Shown piece by piece: positions 43,598-54,364 of a stretch of DNA of 64,000 nt. Source of the DNA: Excoecaria cochinchinensis (lineage: Eukaryota; Streptophyta; Magnoliopsida; Malpighiales; Euphorbiaceae); the NCBI GenBank assembly GCA_947683425.1, contig CANTUQ010000101.1, positions 29,535,001 through 29,599,000 of the forward strand. The letters are read 5' to 3'. A model generated the notes under the pieces. The model ran no database searches and was not told where the DNA came from. It saw only the letters and a list, made by a program, of their open reading frames with translations. The position numbers and the translations under genes are program-made. Within the stretch, counting starts at the first letter, position 1, and every line of letters begins with the position of its first letter.

Positions 43598-46500
43598 TTC
43601 ATGGCCATCCAAATCAAGAAAAATAAAATTTCTACTATTAATTAATATTAATTAAAAATAACTTGTAATTAATGATGGACAAGATTGAATTTACAGAAAT
43701 TGGTAGAATTTTAATTATTCAAATAACCAGAATATAGTTTTTTTTTATATATTTAAATATTGAAATTTAAATAAAAACGATAAAATAAAAATACAAGAAA
43801 TTAATAAAAAAAAAATTCAATCAAAGGAAAAACTCAAGTTAAAAGCATTTGCAGTACAAGATTCAATTTTTATTGTTTATAGATAAAAATAATCAATAAC
43901 AATAAAAGGGACCGGTTATAGCCATCGGACAAGCGTTTTTGACCAATTTTTTTCTAGTATTAGGCTAATCAAGTAAGATTATAGTTAACCCCTAATTAGC
44001 AAATAACCATTTACAAATGAAAGAATTAAATTTACTAAAAGTATTGACTTAGAAAGACGTGATTGAAACTAACAAATCTACTAGCGAGACTGATTCAAAC
44101 CAAATAATGCATTCATTTAATATAACAACTCTTTTCAGTGTTGTTATACTAATTAACATTTATTATTAATTTTATCAAACAATTATGAATTTAATTTTCT
44201 CAATTAGTTACATGTTATTTAATTGGATGAACAATGAGCCCTTATTGAACACATAATAAATAACAATGAAGATAGAATTTTTCTAAACCGTATTAAATAA
44301 TATAAATATTGCAGAAAATTAAAGACATAAATTAAGTATAAAATAATCTCATAGTAAAAAGAAGAATCATGCCCTTGAATTAACCTTTAATCAAAATCAA
44401 GAAGTTTAATCACTCACATGGCTATGAACAAAAACACAGAAAATATTATCAAGAATTCTATAAAACTAAACCTAAAAATTAAGTCCCTTTGCATAAGAAG
44501 AAGATTCCTAGTTAAATAGATACTAAAGATAGATATTTAGATAAACTAGGAAACTAAAAATCGAAATTGATTAACCTAAAAAACTCTCTCTTTTTTTTCT
44601 CTTTCGCTCTCTGCGTTCCATAGCCGCCAAATTGTTAACCTAATTTTGGGGCTGCCGTCACTTTATTTTCTGGCGGCAGCCCCTCATCTTTTTTCTTCTA
44701 TTTCTATAATAATTTTCAGATCAGTACAGATCTGAATTTTTAATTTTATTCGTTGTTTTTTTTTTTTGTATTTTTGAGTGTGTTATTTGTTTTAATAAAT
44801 TCAGATTTGGATTTTTTTGTTTTTTTCTTTCGTTTTTGGATTATTGTGTTAGATCTGAAACCTTTTGTTTTTTGTTTCTGTGTTTTTGGTTTCAATAAAT
44901 ACAGATCTGTATAGATCTGATTTAGTTTTTATTTGTTTTTTATTTTTTTTGTATTTTTTTGTTTTTATAACCTCAGATCTAAATTTTCTGTGTTTTTATT
45001 TCGAGTTTGTTTTTTATTAAATCTGAAATTTTTATTTAGATCTAGTTTTTTAATTAAAATTGAGTGCAATTTAAATTTTTATTATGAAAGTTTGTTCTTC
45101 AAATTTGGAGGTTGTGGTCTTCCTTCATGGAAGTTGGATTGTCTTCCGTTATGGAAGTTTGATAGTCTTTTTTTATGCAAGTTTTCCTTTGAACAACAGA
45201 TGGACGGAGTTTCCCGCTGATAGCCAGATTGCGCACCGCATGTTACCATTATCCATTGTTTTTATCGAAGAAGTTCAGAGATATAATCCAGTAACTTCAT
45301 TTATTTCATACATCTTATGTACTTTTAACTTTTATAAGTTTATCTGTACTTTACAGATGTATTTTTTATTATATTAATGAAAGTTTAATTTGCATTCAAA
45401 AAAAAAAAAAAAATCGAAATTGATTACAATTCAAAAAAGAGGAAAATACATATCATCTAATCCCTTATAATTTAGTGGCCTAAATATCTTCCTAAATCTT
45501 TCGAAGCATAGCAGGAGATTATGATAAAACAGGTAAAAATCCCACAGTTAAAGTTTTAACAGTACATTGTCAAACTCTGCTTAGCCTTATCCAAGACTAA
45601 GATGTGAATCTGTCAAAATCAGATCTTTTGCCTCCAATTTGTCCCGAACAACTAAAGACATTCTAAATCTGCTCTAATCAGGTCCAAAATATTTCTTTCT
45701 CACCAATTAGGTCCTGCAACGGTCAAAATCATAAAAACAAGTAAAAAGATTCCATTTGAACAACAATAATATAAACATCTAAAAGTGCGAGAAAGTGTAA
45801 TACACAAAATTAAGCACTTAACAAATTTTTTCACACTTGTTACATGTTTGTCCTCAAGTATGAATTAAATCACATAAACTACTTTGTCAAAAGCTCATTC
45901 ACGTAGAAACAACATCCATTCCATTAGCTTTGACAAAAATGAAATGCAAGGCTAAAGAAAGTGAGAAATCCAAGCAACAGTAAAAAATCCAAGCAACTTC
46001 CCATAATTTCATATCAAAACATGGGTTCCTCTACTAACTTTTTAAACCAAAAACAACAAAGCTTTTCATGGTATTATCCAAGCAAGAATTTTATGTCTCA
46101 ATTCAGTATTAAATCAATGCATAAAGAAAAGCTTATCAAACTAATTTAGACACCATAACCACACATATTTCAATGGATAAAAGAAATTAGGAAATTAGGA
46201 ATTTTGTGGAATTTTATTCAAGCTTAATATATTTTTTCTAGACTGTAATGGACATAGAGATACCCTGTTTTGACCCGTATACACTCGATTTTAGCTCACT
46301 TTTTTTTATTATTTTTTTCTTTTCGGGCAACCCAATTCCATAATCCAATAACACATATTACAATTTAAGTGTCCAAAATGGTTTTAACAAATCCCTATCA
46401 CGCAAAGATCTCAATTCAAGAACACCCATATTAAATTTCACCTTAAATTCAAAAGATAATTAAGGCAACTATAAATTATATGAAAAAGGGTAAAATGCCA

Positions 46501-46979
46501 TTATTGTTACCCAATTTATCTTATATATATTTCACCGAGTAAAAATTATATGGTCAAAATGTTATTCCAAAATAAATACCTCTTTCTAAAGCTGAATATG
46601 CAATCTAACAAATGTCAAGGGACAAGAAAGAATGAAAAATATCATATACAGAATTTTTCAAATAAGCAAACAAAAATAGAACAAATGTCATACTGTTAAG
46701 TGTTAAGACCTAAAACAACACCAATAAAAATAGGTGAAATATCAAACCATAAAAATTCTATTCACAAAATATATGCTTATATTCACAAAAGTTTTCCACA
46801 AAATGTGTCAATGCATCAGTAAACATCAAATTACAACAGCCTAACCAAGTTGAAAATGACCCCAAAATCAAATATTACTAAAAATTCAACAATTCACCAA
46901 AATGTTCACCAAATTCTAGCAGCAGTATGCATACAAAATTGTGATATTTCATTGAAATTGTGATGAAATGTTAATGCAG
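43598..46979. other. AT-rich decayed spacer, no intact gene
   Basis: No coding region is recognised. The stretch 45770-45920 (aagtgtaatacacaaaattaagcact...ttacatgtttgtcctcaag) resembles non-coding parts of old Ty3-type elements, but this is impression only. A retroposed insert lies at 44574-45413. Confidence 0.4.
44574..45413 (+). mobile_element. Poly(A)-tailed retroposed insert with target duplication
   Basis: About 840 bp starting acctaaaaaactctctc and ending in about 16 A (45398-45413). It is flanked by the same 13-bp word TCGAAATTGATTA (44561-44573 and 45414-45426). Poly(A) plus a long target duplication is the mark of LINE-type target-primed reverse transcription, so this is a 5'-truncated LINE, a SINE-like element or a processed transcript. 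It holds a perfect 10-bp stem (ggggctgccg / cggcagcccc, 44648-44683) and a 97-codon ORF (45084-45377) that I do not recognise. Confidence 0.75.
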
Positions 46980-47336
46980 AATATGGTATGGGGGAGGGAG
47001 CATCCATTGAGGGAGATGTATACAGCTTTGGGATACTTGTGTTGGAGATGTTTACAGCGAGAAGACCAACTGATGCCATGCTTCAAGATGATCTGAAACC
47101 TTCACAACTTCACCAGAATGGCATTGGCACAAGACGAAATCTCCATTGTGGATCCCCAACTATTGGCACAAGAAGACATATCAGAGAAGATTGAAGAGTG
47201 CTTGGTTTCTGTGCTTAGACTTGGAGTTTCGTGTTCAATGGAGACACCCAAAGAACGTCTGGAAATAAGAAATGTTCTGAAGGAATTGCATCAGATAAAG
47301 GAGACCCATAGACCAATTGATGCTAGATTCATTTAA
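46980..47336 (+). pseudogene. Orphan LRR-RLK exon 2
   Basis: Begins after an intact acceptor (ttaatgcag) with EYGMGEGASIEGDVYSFG and ends with a normal stop (TAA 47334-47336). One extra A in gatctgaaaccttcac (about 47094) shifts the frame; beyond it the other frame continues the family sequence (MALAQDEISIVDPQLL). Exon 1 is absent upstream. It retains the longer C-lobe insert typical of other LRR-XII kinases, unlike A, B, F and H. Confidence 0.85.
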
Positions 47337-48029
47337 AACGAAAAAGTAGAATATACAAACAATTCCATGATTGTAAAATAATTTTTTTTTTTAATTCCTC
47401 AATAAATCTAGAATCCAATATGTTGTTATTAGAAGAAATCAAATTTGAAACCTCCTATACTTTTAATTAAGTGCTACCATCAAATCAACTTAGAATTGTT
47501 TTTATAGCCTGTATCTACAAAAGAATAAGAGATTCGGCCAAAAGAAAAAATAAACACAGAAGAGATGATCCAGAGATCAAAGGTTGCAAAAACTATAAAG
47601 AAGTTTGGGCTTAGGTAAAGTGTGAATCCAAAGATTGGACTAATAATAGGACTGGTCCAGAAACATAAGAGTGGATATACATGAATCTTGGTAAGAACGA
47701 ACCACCTTATATATGATATTGTCAACTGACCCAACATGGCGAGTCAAACATAACAATGGTGGACATGTTTATCTTTAATGAAATGTGGGATGTCATATTT
47801 GTTTTGAATCCGGTTCATGATGGACTACGGAAGCCCTATATCACGGCCCTAATTTAACAACAAAGTGGACTATGATCTACACTTCTTGATAGACATATTA
47901 AGAAATGTTTAAGAAGATCAGGAACAAGGTCAATAGACATGTTCAGGCCTATTATATTCGGATCCGTCTTGGATTCCAAATTCTTTTCTGGTGCATGCTT
48001 GAAAATTGAAGAATACGACATATCAGCGA
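47337..48029. other. Spacer, no gene recognised
   Basis: About 690 bp with no family resemblance or repeats that I can identify. Confidence 0.4.
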
Positions 48030-49290
48030 TCCATGCTTCTAAAGATGCAATAATTGTGGATCCAAATAATTGTGAGTCTGTATAATTAGCTCACAGGGAA
48101 ATTCCAGTTGAGCTTAGCTCTATACCAGGTTTCACTGCTTCAAGCCTTGGCCGAAACAATTTTTAAGGTGAAGTCCCAACTTACTAGGGAATTTGTCATC
48201 CCTCGTCTAGCTATATTTGGGTCAGGCAAGGTTGGAACCAAGCATTCATGTTGATATTGGTTAGCTGACGACAATGCAAATCCAATGACGAATTATACTA
48301 ATTTGACAGGCAGCATTCCATCCAGTATCTAAAACCTCCCCAACCTGTCAATAGCTAGAGGAATCGGTTTATTTTCAAATGCTTCAGAGCTTCAATAGGT
48401 TTGTTTTGGTTATATAACATGTTTGATGAACCAGTACCTCTGGAACTTGGACGGTGAATCCACCATACTATCAGTTTCTCATAACAAGCTTGGAACTAGA
48501 GGAGGTGCGACTGAAGTTTCAAAATTAGCTGCACCAAGTTAGAGAGGCTGTCTCCAATTAAGGCATAATTACTTGTCGAAAAAGATAACTCACAGATCTT
48601 CCTCGAAATGTCCTTGTACACTATTTATCTCACAGATCTTCCTCGAAATGTCCTTGTTCACTATGTATCCTCATCAGAGCTTGAACTTCCCGTCTTGCTA
48701 GCTCCCTAACAGGTACCCTGCCATCTTATTTTGTGGACTTTGAAACAATTTGAAAGATTGGACCTCTCTGGTAACAAATTGTAGGGTAGCAGTCCAAGCG
48801 CACTTGGCTGCTGTTTAAGTTTGATGAGCATCCGCCATAAATACTGCTTTACTAATCTGAAGACTCATACCCCCATAGTCAAGTGCTGTTTTGAAAAGAT
48901 CACTCCAGCTAGATCTTCTGCAATATATATAACGAGTCTGGCATCGTACCAGATCTTCTAGGGAAGCTTCCACACCTGCAATGTGAAATCTCTCTTTCAA
49001 TGGACGTCATGATGAAGTTCCGGTAACCGAAATTTTCAACATTGGCAGTTTCATTTCTCTTCATTCTCTTCATGAAAATGAAAAAGTTTCTTTGAACTAA
49101 AGTTGGCAGACTGCAACGTCCTGCAGTCTAATAAGAAAGGAATTTCTCTAGCATTGAATGCCACAGCTTCTTTAATCATTCTTGCTGTTTTCTTAGCTCT
49201 TTTACCATGTTTCTCTATCCACTAAACCAGAAGAAATGCGTCCAACAGAGAGTCTTCTGCATCGCTCAAAAATCTAATAATCCAAAATTC
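48030..49290 (+). pseudogene. Strongly decayed LRR-RLK exon 1
   Basis: Recognisable in order: aaagatgcaataattgtggatccaaata (LRRNT DPN motif), gggaaattccagttgagcttagctctatacc (LRR), ttgacaggcagcattcc, ggtaccctgccatctt, a membrane-helix-like stretch near 49160-49220, and tctgcatcgctcaaaaatc (juxtamembrane), where it stops. It has many stops, frame breaks and deletions. A local 44-bp direct duplication (tcacagatcttcctcgaaatg) lies at about 48590-48660. No kinase remains. Confidence 0.75.
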
Positions 49291-49913
49291 CATTTTCTGA
49301 AGGCAAAAGCTAAATAAAGATACTCATAGATTCATGGCCACAAATTTTGTGTCCGCACAACTTCAAACCGTCAAGACATTGCTAAGCATAACAATTGAAG
49401 AATCTGAAAGTTTGAAGATTAAGATACATTCTAAACAATTTTGTTTCTTCTTTCATACATAATGTTCTTAATATTTTAATTGCCATGCCAACTGAGTAGT
49501 TGAACTCGTCTCAGGGGCTAAATGACCTAGTAATTGACCCTGCATCTGCATATGGCCATCTCTATCAACTGATCTTAACCAATTATAGGCTAAAAGTTCT
49601 CTATAACAAATACAATTGAAAGTCATATATTGAGATAGAAAAAGAGAACTATAAAGAAGCAGAATGCGCATAAAGAAGCAGAATCAACACCATAGACAAA
49701 TAATCAAATAAAAAGATCTGAAATTTTTCTAAAAGGGAGTGTCTTCATATATATACTCAAAAATCCACATATATCGTGCTTCAAAACCAAGATTATACAG
49801 CAAAGAAGAACATCAAAATAGGAAGAAATTACAGGAAAATAAAAAAAAAATCCCAGAATTATAAATCGTTATATGAACAGTTACAGATTTCTAAGATCAT
49901 AACAAGAGCTAAC
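49291..49913. other. 3' region of the PH1-like gene and spacer
   Basis: Nothing coding is seen. On the minus strand this is the downstream side of the PH-domain gene, and part of it is probably its 3' untranslated region. Confidence 0.4.
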
Positions 49914-50351
49914 CTACAATCGTTGCTTGCTATCATAATCAACGATCTCCGAATCCGTCACGGATCTCGAGTGCTGCACTATGGATCGTCCAATCGAGTT
50001 AATCCAGTCCTCTTTCTCCTTCTCCGAATCAGCGATGAAGTACATAGTCTCCGTCCTTGTCGACAGCTCAAAGGCGTACTGTTTGTTGAGCACATCCTCT
50101 GCTCCCTTCACCGTGAGACACGTCGCCACCGGGATGACGCCGCGTGGCTTCGACACGCGGGTCACTGTGGAGTCCTTGAACCAGAAGACCTTGCCTCGTT
50201 TTAGAACGAACCAGCGGCGTCTCCACGTTTTTATGTACTCTCCTTGCTTCGTCAGCCAGCCGGTCCGCTCCGGATTCGACCAGAACTCCACTCCGTCGCA
50301 GTCGATTTGGTTCGATTGGCTTTGCGTGGCGGCCCGCCAGAGAGAAGCCAT
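49914..50351 (-). CDS. PH1: Pleckstrin-homology domain protein (PH1-like)
   Basis: Intronless, 145 residues, the size of Arabidopsis AtPH1. The N-terminus is MASLWRAATQ, then a PH domain over about residues 25-131: ERTGWLTKQGEYIKTWRRRWFVLK (strands 1-2 with the basic phosphoinositide-binding loop), GKVFWFKD, then the C-terminal helix with the invariant Trp (EKEDWINSIGRSIV). The family binds phosphoinositides, and AtPH1 acts on late endosomal membranes in metal-transporter trafficking; that role is by homology. It is an ordinary single-copy-type gene inside the receptor cluster, on the opposite strand, with higher GC than its surroundings. The plus-strand ORFs over it are shadows. Confidence 0.95.
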   Translation of the reverse strand: MASLWRAATQSQSNQIDCDGVEFWSNPERTGWLTKQGEYIKTWRRRWFVLKRGKVFWFKDSTVTRVSKPRGVIPVATCLTVKGAEDVLNKQYAFELSTRTETMYFIADSEKEKEDWINSIGRSIVQHSRSVTDSEIVDYDSKQRL

Positions 50352-51232
50352 CAGTGAGGTGGCGATCGGCGATTGGAGGAGAGAGTATGTGTTGAAGTGG
50401 TGGTGGAATCGAGGGAGGAGATAAGTGTTTTGTTGCCACTCTATTGGCCGGACAGAGCCGAGGGATTTTTATTTTTATTTTTATTTTTTTTCTATCTCTT
50501 AAATATATTTTAATGGGAAGTGCTACGTGTATGCGCATAAATGGTGTGCAAGAGTACAGACGATCCAATTAAATAAAAACATATTTTTTGCTAATCCAGC
50601 GTGTATGCGCGCATACCGTTATAGGCAACATATATAATCCATTACCAGGTTTTTTCTTTTTTTAAAGAGATGGTGTTGCAGTGCAAATGGATGTGCACCG
50701 GTACGCACCACTACATGAACTGTATGTATGTGTACCACCAAATACTAAACGTTACTTCTCCTTATTAAAGCTATTGTGTTATATTTATAATTATGATTAT
50801 TCTACTGTTCCTGCTCCCTACATTCAATCTTTGAATATGTCATAAAATTAAATTGCTTGTTGTTTGCTTACCCTAAATAAATTATACACTGCGTTCTATG
50901 CATCTCAGACTATTTTTTTCTTCATATAATTTCAATAAAAGTTGAGTTTGGTATAAAAGATTTATAAAAAAAAAAAAAGGCAAATTGTATACGGACTTAC
51001 AGCTAACTGGAGTACAATTTAGATTTAATGTTAGCATTAATTACTTTTCGTTTCGATATACCCTTTCCATTTCATTCAACACGATATATATCATTCAAAA
51101 GTTATCAGATTCGAGCATGCATCAATTACTTTGAGAATGCAGCTGAAATCCATCTCTTGAGTTTTCTTCTATTGGAGCGCCGGCTTGTGAGGTTCGAACA
51201 GCACATTTTGCTTTCTGAGAACTATATGCGAG
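50352..51232. other. Upstream region of the PH1-like gene
   Basis: Promoter side of the minus-strand gene. It has two related words, tacgtgtatgcgcat (50525) and gcgtgtatgcgcgcata (50600), and a purine/pyrimidine tract (50465-50490). No other gene seen. Confidence 0.4.
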
Positions 51233-51749
51233 CAGGGGTGTGCAAATGGTCGGTTCGGTTCGGTTTTGGACCGAACCGAACAAACCGAAAATCGAACTTT
51301 TAGAAATTTTAGAACCGAACCGCGGACCGAAATTTTTTGGACCGAAACTGAATAAACCGAATTAATTTCGGTCGGTTCGGTTCATTCGGTTTTCTAAATA
51401 AAATGGGCTTGGGCTGGTTCTTTAAATCGGGTTGGGTTAAACCACCCTTGACCCGACAACCCATAAAACCCATATTTCTATTTTCTTCCTCATTTCACTG
51501 TCTCTCTCTCTCTTTACCCATTAAACCCATTCTCTCTCTCTCTCTCTCCATCTCCTCCGTTTCTTGGATCGTTGCCTTTCGTCGTTCGCCATCCCTCCGC
51601 CGTCGGTCCCTGTCCTCAATAGATCTGGAGAAATCGGGCTTCCTTTGTTTCTTGGATCGGATCCTTCCGCCGTTCGCCGTCCCTCCGCCGTCGGTCCCTG
51701 TCCTCGACAGATCGGGCTTGAATCTTTATTGTGTTGGTTTTTTTGTGTA

Positions 51750-51843
<94 letters not shown>

Positions 51844-52141
51844 TGTGTTGCTTTTCTTTTTGTTGTTAATTCTTTATTTGGTTGTTTTTGTGTGTTGTTC
51901 CATTTGAGATTGATAATAAAAATTTTGCATTTATCTGGATTTTTCATTTGAGATTGAGTATAAGAATTTCAATTTGAAAAAAGGGATATTTCGATGGTTT
52001 TTGAATCCGTGATTTTGATGGTTTCAAATATATATATATAATCTGTTTTTGATATATATTTGAAACCATGGATTCTTTGCATCCGTTTTTGATATATATA
52101 CAAAGAATCTGTTTTTGATATGTATTTGAAACCACGGATTC

Positions 52142-52180
<39 letters not shown>

Positions 52181-52343
52181 CAAAACGGTGAGTATTGGGA
52201 GTTCGGTCGGTTCGGTTCTTTCGGTTTCACAATTTCAAGAACCGAACCGAACTACCCGAAGTTTAATTTCGGTTCAAAACCGAAAGAACCGAACCAAATA
52301 GATCAAAATTGAATCGGTTTCGGTTCGGTTCTGCACAGCCCTA
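51233..52343. mobile_element. hAT-type non-autonomous element with long (TA)n
   Basis: 1111 bp with termini CAGGGGTGTGCA and (reverse complement) TAGGGCTGTGCAG and an exact 8-bp direct repeat TATGCGAG (51225-51232, 52344-52351). Both ends contain ggttcggttcggtt / aaccgaaccgaa blocks. Inside are a CT-rich leader-like stretch with a duplicated segment (tttcttggatcg...cgccgtcggtccctgtcctc at about 51560-51618 and 51648-51704) and a perfect (TA)n of about 90 bp (51752-51841). ORFs here are simple-sequence artefacts. Confidence 0.85.
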
Positions 52344-52529
52344 TATGCGAGCTCCACATAGAATGGTGCCAACCTCATGATGTATTGTACCTTCCTACTG
52401 CAAAATATATTCACATTAAAGATTATGCAGTCTATTATCAGCCTCTTAAATCTTCCAACTCCTCTGGCTTCATCTAGTACAACCAACTTTAAGCTAATTG
52501 AAAAATATTGCTCTTCTACTGAGGAAGGA

Positions 52530-53255
52530 AGAGATAGATAGAGTTCCATATGCCTCAGCTGTATGAAATTTGATATATGCTATGGTGTGTACACGGCCTG
52601 ATATAGCTCATGCAGTAGGTATTGTTAATCGTTTTTTATCAAATGCTGGTAGGAAGCATTGGGAAGCAGTTAAGTGAATATTTAGATATCTCCGGGGTAC
52701 TTCCAAATTGGGTCTTATATTTGAAAATGGAAAGCCAGTGCTAGTTGGGTATACAGATTCTGATATGATAGGAGATAAGAATAGTCACAAAATCAACTTC
52801 TGGGTATTTGATAACTTTTTACAGGGGGAGCTGTGTCATGGCAATCAAAACTGCAAAAGTGTGTTGCATTTTCTAGTACAGAGGCCGAGTATATAGCAGC
52901 GATGGAAGCAGGTAAGGAGATGTTATGGTTGAAAGGGTTTGTGGATGTTATGGTTGAAGGGGTTTGTGGAAGAGTTAGACTTCAAGCAACAACGCTATGT
53001 AGTGTTTTGTGATAATTAAAATACGATTCATCTTACTAAAAATTCGATTTACTACAAAAAAACAAAACATATTGATGTGAGTTATCATTGGATTAGAGAT
53101 GCTCTTGAAAAAAAGCTATTTGAACTGGATGAGATTCATACCGATGATAATGGTTCTGATATGTTGACAAAAATTTTAGCTAAGAAAAAGCTAAAGGTAT
53201 GTTGGTCTATCGCCGGGATGGCAGATTCTTCCTTATAGTCAGAAATGGGGAGATT
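52530..53255 (+). pseudogene. Copia RNase H fragment
   Basis: 5'-truncated end of a copia pol. Recognisable are vpyasav, aMVCTRPDIAHAVGIV, RKHWEAVK followed by a stop (tga), RYLRGTSKLG, the RNase H sequence GYTDSDMIGD, and the second active-site region FSSTEAEYIAAMEA; then degenerate sequence with frame breaks and an internal duplication (gttatggttgaa.gggtttgtgga). It ends with the polypurine tract agaaatggggagatt (53241-53255) directly before an LTR. It is a different copy from the element in gene B and inserted on the other strand. Confidence 0.85.
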
Positions 53256-54110
53256 TGTTGGACTTTTTCTGTCTCATGAGGAGAGAGTCCAAATATTGGC
53301 TCTTGTATCAGGTATATATAAAGGATATAAATACAGATGAGTGATTTTGAAAATGTGTGTGTGAAAGACAGAAAGAAAATTGGCAGAGAGACACTTGAAG
53401 AAAAAGAGAAAGAAAAATCTTGTTTTTCTTCTACACAGACCAGTCCCACGAGTTCTTCATTTCCAAAAAATTCAGCAGTTGGATCGAGCTGAAATTTGGA
53501 GAGAAGCTTTCTTATACGTCGATATTCATTCTCAACGATGGAGATCAGATTCTAAAGACCAAAGTTTATTTCGTGGCTAAGACAACATATTTTTCTTTTA
53601 CATAGATTAGTCCCATGAATTCTTTATTTTCTGGAGATTGAGCCGTTGGATTGAGCTGTATTTTGGATAGAACCTTCCTCACATCCTGATCTTCATTATC
53701 AACGGTCAGATGGGATTCTGACATTCAAAAGTTAGTTCGTGACTGGAACAGAATTCAAATTTCTGGGTATTAGCTCTCTTACTTTTGTCTTTGATTTATT
53801 TCATATATTTTGATGTTTATTACAAGATTATGATGATGATGATGATGATTATATGCCTCTAGTTTTGTTTAGAGAAGATTTGTTGTAATAGGCAGAATAT
53901 ATGTTGTATTTGCCCATTATTTGATAGTGAAATATTTAAGAGGTCTAAAAGTCCCGTGATTTTTACTTCTTACATCGAGGAGATTTTTCACGTAAAAATT
54001 TTGCGTGCTCTTATGTTGATTGTGGTTGCAGAGTTCTGAATTTATTACTGTGATATTTGCTTTGGATATTGCTCTACTTGTTGGTTTAACTCAAAAGTTC
54101 ATTCAAGTAG
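53256..54110 (+). repeat. LTR belonging to the copia fragment
   Basis: Starts TGTTGGACTTTTTCTG right after the polypurine tract. It has a TATA-like gtatatataaagg (53312-53324) and a (GAT)n tract near 53830. The right end is not sharply defined; the ttttcacgtaaaaattttgcgtgctcttatg stretch at 53987-54017 is typical of the U5 side of plant copia LTRs. Confidence 0.6.
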
Positions 54111-54364
54111 AGAAAGATAAAAAACAAAAATTCATTCTGCATATTTAATGTTTTCGTTGTTAGTCATTTTTTTCATCAAATATAGCATTTAATGCATAAA
54201 CTTTCCAACTCAACCATATAATATCAACAAAATATTTAATAAATTAATTAATATTTTTCTTTTCTATATATTTTACTATGATAGCCTAAATTAAGATAGT
54301 TATTTTAGCCTATTTAATATAATTTTTCATAAAAATTAACAAAATCAATGATTACCTTAATATT

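Noticed and set aside
50068..50568. Long ORFs overlapping the PH-domain gene
   Set aside because: Shadow frames of the GC-rich PH1-like coding region; the PH domain is only in the 49914-50351 minus frame.
51403..51951. 182-aa ORF with a long Ile-Tyr run
   Set aside because: Translation of CT-rich and (TA)n sequence inside an hAT-type element.
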